The notes under the pieces were generated by a model that had not been told where the DNA came from, did not search any database, and saw only the letters and a list, made by a program, of their open reading frames with translations. A stretch of DNA of 64,000 bases, taken from Craterostigma plantagineum (taxonomy: Eukaryota > Streptophyta > Magnoliopsida > Lamiales > Linderniaceae). How positions within the stretch are numbered: position 1 is the stretch's first letter; the number at the start of each line of letters is the position of its first letter. The stretch is from assembly GCA_027422505.1 (NCBI GenBank), contig JAPQWV010000005.1:8003501-8067500 (forward strand), in the 5' to 3' direction. A program made the translations under genes and the position numbers. Below, piece after piece: positions 46,601-58,504 of this stretch.

Positions 46601-48377
46601 TTGGGCCCGGAATAGATTAGATTCTTAGGTACCCAGATCTGAAAGACCTTGACAGTCCGACCAGTACGTGGGTCTATAAGATATTTAATATTTCTAGACC
46701 TAGTCATTCCTAATCTAGGTCCCCGGTATTGTCTACCCCAATTTTTACGCTCATAATTATACCCTTGATTCCCCCTATGTTCATGCCTATTAGACACTGG
46801 TCTGGTTTGTGAGGGAACACTTTTTGGCAGTCTCTTATCAGGTTGATATTCTCTCCATAACCTGACTGGGGGATTTGATATGTTGCTGGTATTATTAGCT
46901 TGCAAAGAGCTAGCTGAGACAAACTTGATCCATCCGGTATTCTTTGCGTGTGTTGAGGATTCACCTGGTCCGGTGTCCTTAAACCCTAGCCCGGTCCTAT
47001 CATTGCTATATTTCAGATTGCTCTGAATGCTTTCTACTGTCTTCTTGGACTGATTCCAGGTCTTCACAATAGTATTTAACCTAGAGTTTTCAGCTTTTAG
47101 CTGCACTATCTCGTTCCTAAGTTCCCTAACCTCCTCAGTCAAAGCCCCCGTTTGACTGAAGTCACTATCGGTTTGTTCAACCGGTGTGATTGCCCTTTTG
47201 CTTAATTCTAGCAGATAGCTTCTGATATTCATCAGCCATTTCTTGAAGAGCTTGAAGCAACTCTTCCTTTGTAAAATCATTTGAGGCAGAATCGCATACC
47301 TCATCGTTGGTCATATTGGCCATAAGGCACTCATGAGATTCCTGGTCGCTACCGGTATCTGACTCATCGCTGTCTGTTTATTCAGAATCAGAATCATCCC
47401 AGGTTCTTCCACCTTTGGCTACCAGTGCCTTTTGGTACTTCTTGGACTTGGTACCGACTTTTTCCTTTTCTTTCTTGGAAACTCGGCAGTCGAGAGCATA
47501 ATGTCCTTTCCTGCCACATTTAAAACAAGAAACTTCAGTTCTTTCAGTTTTGTTCTTAGAAGAGTTCTTACCTTCCGAAGTATTGCTTCGGTTTTTCTTC
47601 ATGAACTTTCCAAATCTTTTTACAAACAGCGCCATGACTTCGTCTGTTAGTTCCTCAGATGTCTTAGAGGTTGAGGCTTCTGGGCAACAAGTGCTTTTAC
47701 CGGTTGTTCCGTAACTACTTCTTCCATTCTCGTTTGTAGTTCGAACTCATAGGCCTTAAGATCAGCAAATAAATCATGGACCTGTATCTTGCTGAGATCC
47801 TTTGATTCTCTCATGGCCATGGTCTTTACATCCCACTCACGGGGAAGTGCTTTCATGATTTTGATGGCGATATCTCGGTTTTCCAACATCCTTCCAAGAG
47901 CAGTGAGGTCGTTGATGATGTTCATGAACCGGCTCTCGAAATCGGTCATTGATTCTCCCGGTTTCATTTTTGCACTGTCATACTTTTGTATGGCAACTAT
48001 AAGTTTGTTTCCCTTGTACACTCATTCCCTTCACAGATCTGACAAAGTTTCGTCCAGACCTCCTTTGCAGTCTTACATAACATGACTTGCCTGAACGTTC
48101 CGGTATCGAGTGTCTTGAATAGAATATCATTGGCTACATTATCCAGATTCATCAGTTTCTTTTCGCCCTCTGTCCATTCACTTTTTACCTTTGGAACTGT
48201 TTGTGGCTGTGTCCTATCTGCAGTATGTAGTGGGTTGACCTTTGTCAGTGTTGGAGGTCCATCCATGATAACGTCCCACATATCTTCGTTCTGAGCCGCT
48301 AGATGAGTCATCATACGAACTTTCCATTCCATGAAATTTTCTCGGGAGAACATCGGCAACTTGTTTGATGTATTCAT
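46597..48377 (-). pseudogene. SIRE gag remnant
   Basis: It opens MNTSNKLPMFSRENFMEWKV (UBN2-type gag), continues in a second frame (DSAKMKPGESMTDFESRF) and has a CCHC zinc knuckle CFKCGRKGHYALDC (about 47,505-47,546). An acidic stretch and a coiled-coil-like helix (EEVRELRNEIVQLKAENSRL) follow. A frameshift near 48,010, stops near 47,650 and 47,378, and a shift near 47,250 disrupt it. In the intact family this forms the particle shell and binds RNA. Confidence 0.88.
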
Positions 48378-48418
48378 TTTATCGATTGATGATTGAATAA
48401 ACCCTCTCCGATACCACT

Positions 48419-49401
48419 TGTTAGGATCGGTTTACGCGTTTAGAGGGGGGTGAATAAATGCTTGACTCTTTTTCGGTTTGTCTGTGCGGTGACTGGTATT
48501 CAATCAGTGACCGGTCAGTATAAGTGCAGAAAATGATACTGAACGATTGTGACCGATATGAAATGTAGTGCGTGTGTGTGTGAGACCGAATTATTTCTGG
48601 AAGTTCAGAGTTAAAATCTCCTACGTCTCCCCTTCTTCCTCGCAAGGAAGGTTCACTAGATCTTCAGTTATACAATCTTTAGTACAACCTACCCAGCTGA
48701 GAACAGCTCCAATCTAGTGAATCACCTAGGCAGTCGTTTATAACAATCCACCTACTTCAACATCTTTTGCAGTCCGTTGGAGAATAAAGAACATAAACTA
48801 AAACAAGTTATGTCTTTAGACTTCACTCTACTACTTCGTTCTTTCACAGTGTTTTGAGATCGTTGATGATCGCTTTAGAGTTCGTGAGGTTGTGAAGTTA
48901 TGAAATCGTGAAGTACTTGTCTTCAGCTTGTACTCCTCCTTTTATACTTGAGGTTTGAATTTCAAATCGTTGTGAGATAAACTCTTCACTCTGAACAGTG
49001 CATTAATTGACTTTCCCAAAATGGGTCTGTCCGGTTTGTGCTGCAGTTTATCCTGTCACTTTGCTTTATTCCTTGTTTGTGCTAGTTGACATCTGCTTCA
49101 CTCTAGACTTGCAGCTTTCCATTGAATGTCTGAAATTTCCTTCTTGTCTCAATAAGCTCTTGTCTCGAGTGTTCCATTTGTATCACGTCTGGTCCAGCAT
49201 ATTATGATGTTCTATTTGAAGGTCTTGTCTATGACATGTATTCTTAGTCGGTATGCAATAGAATTCTTCGTGCTTTAGTCAAGACCGGTCACATAAGTGC
49301 AACGTTTATCCCTTAGTGTGAAATCTCCGGTTTCTTGTCCTTAATCAGTTATGTCAACACCAAAACTACTAATCCGAATGTTTAGATTCGTATTACTAGC
49401 A
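48419..49401 (-). repeat. SIRE 5' LTR
   Basis: It matches 38,832-39,811 with about 3% difference by eye. The primer-binding site lies two bases inside it on the minus strand. Confidence 0.93.
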
Positions 49402-49406
49402 ATTGC

Positions 49407-51050
49407 TAAACTTGATCGTCCAATAGCCGATAAGGAGCTTCAATTCGACTCGAACACTTAATCTAGTATGAATTACGGTGATATTAGTTGGAATACATCC
49501 TTATAGAAAAAAAAAAAAAAAATGACAACGACACGACATCAGTTATACAAAGCAAGGTATATTTTATATATTTTAACTAAAAGCGATTTGCTGCGGTGCA
49601 ATTCAATTTAATTGATTATATACTTTGCTTGGATTCTTGATCTATTACACCACTAAGCTCTAGAGATTCCAAGTGCTTGTACCTTTGCGTCGGCATCCAA
49701 TTTCCAATATAAAAGCAATATTTAATACAAAGACAAAATCAACATTGAAGTGTTTATTGATCGATCCTATACCCGGACAAAAAATATTATAAAAAATGCT
49801 ATAGAAGCCGGTAAATAAATATAATAAATGAGAATTTTTATTTATAAGTAGATTATAGCATTACCAACTTCTGTCGTTAAACAGTCGTTTGATAATGCTG
49901 TGTAATTAGTATATTCCGTGACATCGTTTTCACTGAAATAGACCTCTCTGCTAATGCTTAGTTCTTTATGCACGCTAAAAAACATATAATTAAATATTAA
50001 ATATTTAATTAGGCTGACTATGTTATTTAGCACCCATCAGTTGCCAAGTCCTAAATCAACACGATAAAATATAATAATGATAACAAAAACCTCATATTCG
50101 TTCATAAATGCAACGTAGCACGAGTACTAATTAATTAGTATAACGTTAAATAAACAAGAAATACAGAAGGCAAGAATTGATAAAGAAAGAAGACCATATT
50201 GTGGTCCTTGTTTGTTTATAAGCGTGGCAGCTTATCGCCATGCTTCAAGTTTCAAAACACCAAACCTTAATTGAATTAAATATATATTTAATCAGATAAT
50301 AATATTAGTCAAAATTAATAAAAAAAATATCAATAAAACAGGTTATATATAGAACTGATAAAACGCGGCATGAATAACGGCATTTCTATATTTTCGTCAA
50401 AATCTTGAAACCCTCAAAGCGTATAGATCACCGAATAAAAAATCCTCAAATCGCGTTCATACTTATATAATCTTTCTATTGTATTATAATTTGGCCACTA
50501 AAGATATTAAATAAACGGTTAAAATTCATTATTATGAAATCAAAAAAAATAAAAAGCTTACTTAATACCTCTTACAACATATTCTGTATAGAAGCACATT
50601 CATATAATGTACTGAAATTCTAGATTATGAATTTATGAATACAACACGGAACAAAATAAAAATCAACTGTTTTTTTATTTTTATTTTTTCCCTCATGAAA
50701 TTCGATTTTAACGAAAGAGTTTTAGAGAATGGCCTCAAAATGCAAAACTGCGTTAAAATTAATGTCATTAATACATATATGACCAAGTCCAGTTCGATCT
50801 AATCAGGATTAATAATTAGTTCTCACAATCACCCAAAAATTGATCATTTTAAAAAAGTCTCCAATTGTATGTTTTTAACAAAAACCTCGATAAAAAATAT
50901 ATTATTTACCAAAATGGCACGCAAGGATATCACCTCACAATCTCCCATAAAAAGCCTACACACACACCACCACCACCGTAATAAAAATTAACTTCCTCTG
51001 AACTTTCCGACCACCGTCGCCGCCGCCGTAGGCCGCCCATCTCCGACCTA
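49407..51050. other. Intergenic DNA upstream of the GT47 gene
   Basis: AT-rich sequence with an A17-type run near 49,508 and no supported gene or transposon end. The last about 100 bases (CACACACCACCACCACC, then GCCGCCGCCG) look like the GT47 5' UTR. Confidence 0.5.
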
Positions 51051-52684
51051 ATGCTTCCTTCCTCCGACGACCCACGCAAAAACGTCAACAATAGCGACAA
51101 CCATCACTTCAAACCCAAATCGCCAGACAACAAAGAAAACAAATACAACTCAATCACCGCCGTAAAACCCTACCTTTTCCACCACCACCGCCGCCGCCGC
51201 GCGTTTCTGCTCCTCGCCGTCGTCGTCATCCAGCTCATCCTACTCTTCTCGGTAATCACCCCCACCCTTCCTCGCCGGAACCCAATTCAAACCCTCGCCC
51301 CGACTTCGACCCGAACCCGACCCGCAAATGACAGACCGATTATAAACCTCCGCAAAGGAGACGGAGGGCAGAAGAGTAATTTCAGCAGCCCAATCGAGGG
51401 CGGCGATGATTGCCCTAACGGAAGATTCTACGTCTACGAACTTCCGCCGGCGCTCAACTCCGACGTGCTGAAGAACTGCGACGACATCAACCCTTGGAAC
51501 TCACGGTGCGACGCGCTTTCGAATTCGGGTTCGGAAAACCCGCTTCCAATCGGATCTCGAAAATCGTGCCGCCGAATTTGGCGCCGTCGTGGTTTCGGAC
51601 CGATCAATTCTCCCTGGAAGTCATCTTCCATCGGAGAATACTGAGCCACCGCTGTAGAACGCTCGAGCCAGAAAACGCCGGCGCTTTCTACATACCATTC
51701 TACACTGGCCTCGCCGTCGAAAGGGCTCTGTTCACCAAGGGCTCGACGGCGCAGCAAAGGGATTTCCACTGCGATACGATGCTTGAATGGGTCGGCGAAC
51801 AGCCCTTCTTTCAGAAATCGCAAGGATGGGACCACTTCATCACCATTGGAAGGATTTCCTGGGATTTTCGAAGGTAATTACGGCCGTGGAAGAAAGGAAA
51901 TTCATTGCGTCCACTTTACGCTCTGTAATTTTAGCCTTTTTTTCGCAGGACTAGAGACGATGAGTGGGGTTCAAGCTGCATATACAAACCCAAAATGCGT
52001 AACATCACGCGCCTCCTAATAGAGAAGAACCCATGGGACTACTTCGACGTCGGCGTGCCTTACCCCACCGGCTTCCACCCCAAGACCCACGCCGACGTAG
52101 TTTCCTGGCAGGACTTCGTCAGATCCCGCCGGAGAAAAACCCTCTTCTGCTTCGCCGGCGCGACTCGCGGGTTCATAGCGAACGATTTCAGATCCCTGTT
52201 GCTGAGCCAGTGCTACAAGTCAGGCGGCGCGTGCAGAGTCGTCGACTGCGGCGGCTCCAAGTGCGTCAACGGCAGCTTGCCCATCCTAGAAACGTTTCTA
52301 GATTCCGATTTCTGCCTGCAGCCGCGCGGAGACAGCTTCACGCGCCGGTCAATCTTCGACTGCATGATCGCCGGTTCGATTCCGGTATTCTTCTGGCGAA
52401 GGACGGCGTATATGCAGTACGAGTGGTTCCTTCCCGGCGAGCCGGCGAGCTACTCGGTGTTCGTACACCGTGACGAGGTGAAGAATGGGACAAGCGTCAG
52501 GGGATTGCTGGAAAAAATTGGGAAGGAGAGAGTTAGAGAGATGAGAGAGAAGGTGATTGAGTACATACCTAAGATTTTGTACACCGACGGCGAGGCTGTG
52601 AGCGGCGACGCCTTCGACGTAGCCGTCGAAGGGGTTTTGAGGAGGTTTAAGGAGAAAAATCGATTACCGTACAGATGGAAATAG
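51051..52684 (+). pseudogene. GT47 exostosin-family glycosyltransferase with one frameshift
   Basis: Two exons (51051-51873 and 51949-52684, GT-AG) total 1,559 nt, one base short of 520 codons. The product is a type II Golgi protein: basic cytosolic tail, membrane span at residues 51-70 (AFLLLAVVVIQLILLFSVIT), stem, then a GT47 domain from CPNGRFYVYELP through AGAFYIPFYTGLAVERALF to SDFCLQPRGDSFTRRSIFDC and AGSIPVFF. It resembles the clade A (MUR3-like) xyloglucan galactosyl/galacturonosyl transferases, which decorate hemicellulose. The exact sugar is not predictable here. The frame is lost at 51527-51530 (GGGT, one base missing), giving a stop at 51,644. It is either a recent pseudogene or an assembly error; everything else is intact. 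Confidence 0.85.
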
Positions 52685-52689
52685 AAGAT

Positions 52690-53097
52690 ACTTCAGTTCT
52701 TTTCTTTCTTTTTGCCTTTTTTTCTTCATTTCAGATTTCTTTTTCTCTGTGTGTTGTATTGTAAAGTTGAGGATGGGTTTTTTGTTCTTTAATCAAACTC
52801 ATTTCTACTACAGTTTTACACGTATATGTAATTTTTGGTTTCTTATCTATACTTAACTTGTTCACTAGTAAAGCAGAATTAAATGAAAGCCCGCGGTAAA
52901 AAATAGGCCCGCTATAATAAACCAATGAATTCAAGATAAGTTAACCGATGGTCCAACCCAATATAATTTATCCTACCCAAGATAAAAAGGTTCAATAACT
53001 AAAATACCCATGTTATCACTTAAACCCAATTTCACCATCACAGCTGCTTTTCTCTTCTTATGTTCGACAGCCCGTCGCAGCTGCTTTTCTCTTGGTG
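52690..53097. other. GT47 3' region and spacer
   Basis: Pyrimidine-rich DNA after the GT47 stop probably holds its 3' UTR. No further gene is seen. A short GCAGCTGCTTTTCTCTT repeat occurs twice (about 53,040-53,093). Confidence 0.4.
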
Positions 53098-53312
53098 CTC
53101 CGTTTGGTTATAAGGCCTGAATAAAGGCCCAGTATAAAATTATTTAAGTCAGCCCTGTATAGTTTATCTTACCCTATTTAACTAGTTTATTTATATCGGG
53201 CTTAGCGGGCTGCTGAATTAATTGCGGGCCTAAAAGGATAAACCAAACACAAGATATTAGATATTATTTATATTATATGTCCTAATATTGGACAGCAAAC
53301 GGGCCGTGGATG
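53098..53312. repeat. PIF-like MITE or Harbinger left end
   Basis: It starts CTCCGTTTGGTTATAAGGCC and ends near GGACAGCAAACGGGCC, with internal ATAAACCAAACACAAGATAT. The same arrangement occurs at 59,635-59,851, so this is a repeated family. CGTTTGG/CCAAAC ends are typical of PIF/Harbinger. Whether it is the outer end of the Harbinger locus or a separate MITE could not be decided. Confidence 0.5.
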
Positions 53313-53864
53313 TGTGACGGCTCTGAGGCTCTCTTCCAACAAGGTTTTCCGACTTGGCGTAGCGCGGCCGTAAGTGTTCATCTCGGTTGGTTTTTTCTTC
53401 AACCTAATTTCTTGTACGGCAATCGTTGCTGTGAAGTTTAGGGTTTTTCTTTCAACCTCTAATTTCTTAGTTTATTATTGCGCATTTTCTGTGTATTTGT
53501 AGCTCTGTACATATTACAATAATTAGAGTGTCGTGTGTGTACTTGGTATATGTACATGTTTGGTATTTCTCAAGCTGCGTCTGTTTTCTTTCAGTTTTTC
53601 TCATTCAAACTGGATTGAGTTTGTGCTCGTGTGTGTAGTTGGTATTTCTATAATAACTAGAGCGTCGCATTTGTTAATGTCACCTGGTACGATGTTGATT
53701 CTCGGATGAAAGCAAATTCTATTTCATTTCAGAGACAGCATGGATATTAACTTCGGAAGCAAAGTGAAAATGTTTATCATTTTACAAACATTTATGCAGC
53801 AATATTCTCTGTTATTGCTTTTACTTTCCATCTATTTAAGACGTCTAGGCGGAAGAGGAAAAGG

Positions 53865-55050
53865 ATGCCCACAAAATATAGTTTGATGGAGAAGATACCC
53901 AAACAGGTAGAGAACCTGCAGGAACTAGTCTCGGTGTCCAACATCACGTGCCATAATCATTTGCGAATGAACCGAAAAACCTTCGAAACACTTGTGGTTC
54001 TTTTACAGAATGTTAGTGGTCTTAAGGATTCTAGATATACGACTGTGAGGGACAAAGTCTCCATGTTTTTTATTATTATTTCCCACAATACCAAAACCCG
54101 GGTCGTGCAAGAAAGCTTTAGAAAATCGGGGGCGACCATTTCTAAGTATTTTCACGAGGTTTTGAATGCTGTATTGAAACTGCATCGTCTGTTGATCGTG
54201 CCACCGGAACCTATATCCGAAGACAACACAGACTACCATTGCTTCATTAATTCATTCATCATAAAACTACATATAGGGTTGTCTTGGAGCATTAGATGGT
54301 ACCCATGTTAAGGTCACTGTGCCCGAATCAGAGAAACCTAAATATCGCAATCGAAAGGGCAATTTTACGATCAACGTACTTGGTACATGCGACCCGAACA
54401 TGATGTTCACTTACGTTTTATGTGGTTGGGAAGGATCTGCAGCAGACGCTAGAGTTGTACGAGATGCAATCTAGGAGATATGGTCTAAAGATACCAAAGG
54501 GTACATTGTTATGGTCACTAATTATTATACTATCAGTTTCGTGATTTTAATCGGTAAATGTATTTTTCTCTTTACAGGGAACTACTACTTGGTCGATAGC
54601 GGATTTATGAACGCAGAGGGATTTTTGGCACCGTATAGGGGAGTGCGATATCATTTAAATGATTTCGGGCAAGGTAGAAACGCACCACAAAATCGGAAGG
54701 AGTATTTCAACATGATTCATATTAGAGCTAGAAATGTGATCGAACGATGCTTCGGGTTATTGAAAAAACGTTGAGCGATCCTACGGTCACCTTCTTACTT
54801 CCCAATTGTAACCCAAAATCGGATTGTAATGGCATGTTGCATACTGCACAATTTTATCAAGGAGATGCCAGAAGACTCTTTTGAAGAAGAAGATGGAGTC
54901 AGTATAGGAGAAGATATTGAAATTATCAACGAAGAGATGGACGATGGGGATAACATAAGCACCGTAGATGCATCAGTAGAATGGGGAAGTTGGCAAGATA
55001 TGTTAGCTAATTCTGCTTTTAATGAGTGGAGAAATAGCATTGTACCTTGA
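53865..55050 (+). pseudogene. PIF/Harbinger transposase pseudogene
   Basis: The N-terminal part (HLRMNRKTFETLVVLLQ, RDKVSMFFIIISHNTKTRVV, SGATISKYFHEVLNAVLKLH) is typical of HARBI1/PIF transposases. The catalytic region survives in pieces: LDGTHVKV (first Asp, near 54,290-54,315, in a shifted frame), YYLVDSGF (second Asp, about 54,583) and VIERCFGLLKKR (Glu, about 54,740). A C-terminal VMACCILHNFIKEMPEDSFE follows. A frameshift near 54,285, a stop at about 54,473 and another at 54,772 inactivate it. An intron-like insert lies at about 54,512-54,577. In the intact family it cuts and pastes the element, together with a Myb/SANT partner. Confidence 0.85.
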
Positions 55051-55311
55051 GTTACTTAGTTGTCATATCTATGTATTTGTTTATAAGTGTGGTGTTTTTA
55101 AACGATCTTGTGTATTGTTTGCAACGGCATTGACTTTATTTGGAGTCTGTTCCTTATATTTTATTTTGGGATCCTAGTGCGTTGTTTTCTCTTTTACATT
55201 CCTTGGTGAGTTATTATATTCCTGAATTGTCTTGCTTGTTACATTTTTGTTTTACTATTCTTGTTGTCGATACGTCTAATATTTACATATGTAAGTGTAT
55301 TTCGGGACATG

Positions 55312-56331
55312 ATGGATACAACAGAGGATACGAGAGATCGCACTAACGTGCCAGTTAAGGAAAGAAGTGTTCGGCGTGGGTGGAAGCAACAAGAAGAAGT
55401 GGTCCTACTTAATGCAATGAAAGAGATCATAGCAAGTGGCTGGAGATAGGAAAACGGCTTCAATGCCGGATATATGAAAATATTAGAAGCACGAATGTTA
55501 CGCAGCTTTCCTGGAACCGACATACGTGCTACACCGCACATCACATCTCGATTGTAAAGTTGGAAGAAATGTTATCATAGTCTTTCCGGCATGTTGAGTT
55601 TGACCGGAATTGGATGGAATGATTCTACGAAGATGATTGATGTGTTCGAATACCAATGTTGGGATGACTACGTTAAGGTATATTCTTCAAACTAATCTAT
55701 TCAATTTATGTTTATGTATCAATGTGGAATTTTAAATCTGCTCTTTTTTTCTTATTCAGAAAGATCCATTTGCTAAGTCAATGCGGAACAAATCATGGCC
55801 GTACTACAATGATTGGGTCGACATATTCGGAAAGGACCGTGCGACCGGCGAGTACACCGAGGACATCGAAGACGTAATACGGAATAGCAACTGCTTAAGT
55901 GGCGTTGATATATCATCTACTCCTTCCGGACATGAGATCAATTCATCGAACAACGACTTCGTGCTCAGCACATGACGAAGCAGCAAGTGAGTCAAATGTA
56001 GGAGGAAATAACGCACAACGAGGACATGGGCGAAAAAAGGAAATTGAGGGAAACTGACCAAGAACTGACGAAGATTATCGACAAGTATTGCGCTGAAACA
56101 AGTGCTGCACTTCAACGCTTCATTTCAATGGTCGAAGACGAGAACGATGTCATCCCGAAAAAGTACCAAGTCTTCGAACAAATCAATGCGAATGATGGTC
56201 TTACCCCGGATCAGAAACTACTCATTTCGAAATTCCTAGTAAATCACTCAGACGAGCTAAGGTTATTTGATAGTCTACCAAATGATATCAAGCATCGCTA
56301 CGTTATTAACACTCTTGCTGGGCTTATGTGA
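55312..56331 (+). pseudogene. Harbinger Myb/SANT-like protein pseudogene
   Basis: It opens MDTTEDTRDRTNVPVKERSV and RRGWKQQEEVVLLNAMKEII, a Myb/SANT-like DNA-binding start (MYB_DNA-bind_3 type), cut by a stop at about 55,447. The same domain continues as NGFNAGYMKILEARMLRSFP, DPFAKSMRNKSWPYYNDWVD and IFGKDRATGEYTEDI. A C-terminal helical part is open at 56,026-56,331. Two or more breaks are visible. In Harbinger elements this partner brings transposase to the nucleus and the DNA ends. Confidence 0.8.
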
Positions 56332-56464
56332 TGTTTATTGTTACTTAGATTGTTGGTGTCGGCCTTTTGCTGGTTTTTGCCGTACTATAACGTTCCAATA
56401 TGAAGGACATTACGTCTACGGTGCACTTTTGCTGTTAGTTTTTGTTGGTGGAAAGACTTGTTCA

Positions 56465-56595
56465 ACTAATGATGTATTAAGTGCCTTTTGCTGTAAATGT
56501 ATGTTGGTGGAAAACCTTGTATAACTTATGATGTATTAAGTGCCTTTTGCTGTAAATGTATGTTGGTGGAAAACCTTGTTTAATTTGTAATGTAT
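56465..56595. repeat. About 60-bp tandem repeat, 2+ copies
   Basis: Units starting ATGATGTATTAAGTGCC, followed by TGTATGTTGGTGGAAAACC, occur at about 56,469 and 56,529, with a partial earlier copy at about 56,440. The repeat lies in the 3' flank of the + strand Myb/SANT pseudogene. Confidence 0.75.
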
Positions 56596-56835
56596 GAATG
56601 CATGTCGTTTTTCTACATTTATGCCATTGTGAGTAAATTCAATGCCCAGACAACATCTATTTTACATAATAATCTATTTTACATAGCATCATATAGCATG
56701 GTAGCTGGCCTCTGACAAATATACAAACTACCAAGTACATATGAAGACCAGGCCGCAAAAAACTTACACAACGCAGATTACAAATCACATAGACTAGCCG
56801 TTTCTTGAAAAATGTGGGGGAGCGGAATATCCAAC

Positions 56836-57596
56836 TTAGAAGTTTGCACTCGAACGGTCGCCGATATCGACCTTCATCTTCTTCTTTGGAGGCTTGTCGT
56901 ATGGGCCGCTAAGCGGATATGGAGACGAGGCCTCTTCGCTTACGGCATCCTCATCGCTGCTAATTTCAATAACTTCAACTCCCGTTGTAGTGAAAATCTT
57001 TGCAATATTGTCCCAATGCTTCTCCCCGCTGAACACGTACGCCTGTACAAGAGGGTCGTCCTAAAAAGAAATAGGTTAGTCGAAGTACAGTTTCGATAGG
57101 CAAATAAGTATAACCTTGTGTATTGAATACAAGTGCAATACATCTATCCATTTTTTCCATTTCGCCGACGGTGCGTCGACAAAGTTCCACTCCTTGTCGT
57201 AGGTTGTGGACGAATCGTGAACGATATTCTTGAACGCGTGATAGCGACGTTCGAGGAAATTTACACGACGTTCGATCTCTTTTGGCACGAACGTGTAGCC
57301 GAATTTATCGAATATTTCATTTTGGATATACATGAGAAAGACATCATTCGGTTTACCACCATCAAACTCTCCGACCTTTTTTTCACACACCAACGAGTTG
57401 ATTACGAACTCATCGACCTTCGCCGTTCAATCACGGTCGAACAAATACACTTCTTGATCCCTGATATGAGAGGTGTCGAAACCTACATAAGCATTTGCTG
57501 ATACGTTAAAGGTAAGCAAACAACACAGACATTTACCTTGACTAATGAGGAAATATCGATAATAAACCTGGCTTATCCATCCTGCCGTTTGTCCTT
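56836..57596 (-). pseudogene. Second Myb/SANT-like pseudogene, antisense
   Basis: On the minus strand a short first exon (ATG-GAT-AAG-CCA) near 57,580 splices in phase to 57,479. The text then reads GFDTSHIRDQEVYLFDRD, DEFVINSLVCEKKVGEF, RRVNFLERRYHAFKNIVHDS and WNFVDAPSAKWKKWID, a Myb/SANT-like (MYB_DNA-bind_3) domain. A final exon-like frame (57,036-56,836) is acidic and ends with a basic nuclear-type signal (PPKKKMKV). One TGA follows FDRD near 57,424. This is a different protein from the + strand SANT gene, placed convergently to it. Confidence 0.65.
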
Positions 57597-58009
57597 GTTG
57601 TGTGAATCCTACAAAGCAACCACACCTCTCGATTTATAGTAGCATATCAAAGGTGATTTAATGTAGATAATAACTCTATGTCAAATCTCCATCCACCAAA
57701 GTAATTATGAGATTTGGCTACTTAAAGCATATCTTCTGTTTTGCTAGTGCATTATATATGTCTCGTGATTGTTACTTGATTGATATATATAATTTAAGCG
57801 GTGGTTGGTCTTAAATGTGTATCAACTTATATTAATTGAACCAATTACATCGGAAAAATAAAGGACATTATAATAATATTAATCGGATAAGTAATAAACG
57901 CATATATGATATTATACAGAGCTGTTCAAAACACATTACATGGACTGAGTCAAAAAACAAGTGACATAAGTTTTGAACACATAAATATACACAACTAAGC
58001 CCTGTCTGC

Positions 58010-58504
58010 TTACTTGTAAAAGACATGATAAAGGAGTACAACAATAAGTACAATCCATTTCTTCATACCCATAATGGTTGCACGCTCCTTGTTCGAATCA
58101 ATTTGGTCGGACATGATGGTCGACTTTATCGACTCAATTTCTATGCTTATCTCCTTTAATACCCTCCCATTCTCAAGCACATAGTGCTTCAACATCGTCA
58201 ATTCCTCGTATACCGACTGTACTACATCGCTAGCTTCGTCATATTGATGTTCGGTGTCGTCGTTGCTTCGTATAGTTCGAGATGTTTGGTTACCGTCATT
58301 GAGGTAGGTTACGGTTCTCGGATGTAACCATTTCCAATAATCACACTTACGATATCTACACACGGAATACAACTTACCTACAGTAGACTTACGCGAACCA
58401 ACGATCTCTATGGATGCGTCCGTTGCATAATGACATTGACATTTCTCAACACCGTAGCGCAAATCAACTATTTGACCATGCCGAAATCCACGTTCGGAAG
58501 CCAT
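58010..58504 (-). CDS. GRF-type zinc-finger protein with C-terminal membrane helix
   Basis: The frame of 164 residues from the ATG at 58,504 is open. After MASERGFRHGQIVDLRYG it carries KCQCHYATDASIEIVGSRKS, then SVCRYRKCDYWKW, the spacing of a GRF zinc finger. Helical segments follow, then a hydrophobic C-terminus (WIVLIVVLLYHVFY). Small plant proteins of this layout are widespread, often beside transposons, with no firm function. It may be cargo of the Harbinger locus or a separate gene. The start at 58,525 in the same frame lacks an ATG, so 58,504 is preferred. Confidence 0.6.
   Translation of the reverse strand: MASERGFRHGQIVDLRYGVEKCQCHYATDASIEIVGSRKSTVGKLYSVCRYRKCDYWKWLHPRTVTYLNDGNQTSRTIRSNDDTEHQYDEASDVVQSVYEELTMLKHYVLENGRVLKEISIEIESIKSTIMSDQIDSNKERATIMGMKKWIVLIVVLLYHVFYK

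Larger units (their letters stand above)
38832..49401 (-). mobile_element. Full-length SIRE-type Copia retrotransposon
   Basis: The element is 10,570 bp with ATTGC duplicated on both sides (38827-38831 and 49402-49406). Minus-strand order is: 5' LTR (49401-48419), primer site TGGTATCGGAG (48416-48406), gag, pol, an extra ORF, polypurine tract AAAAAGGGGAAAA (39825-39813) and 3' LTR (39811-38832). By eye the LTRs differ at roughly 30 of about 980 positions, so the insertion is fairly old. The RT motif YVDDIIFGST and RNase H text (CDNTSAIAITQNPVFHSRTK) are characteristic of the SIRE lineage. Gag, pol and the extra ORF all carry stops or frameshifts, so this copy cannot move by itself. Confidence 0.93.
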
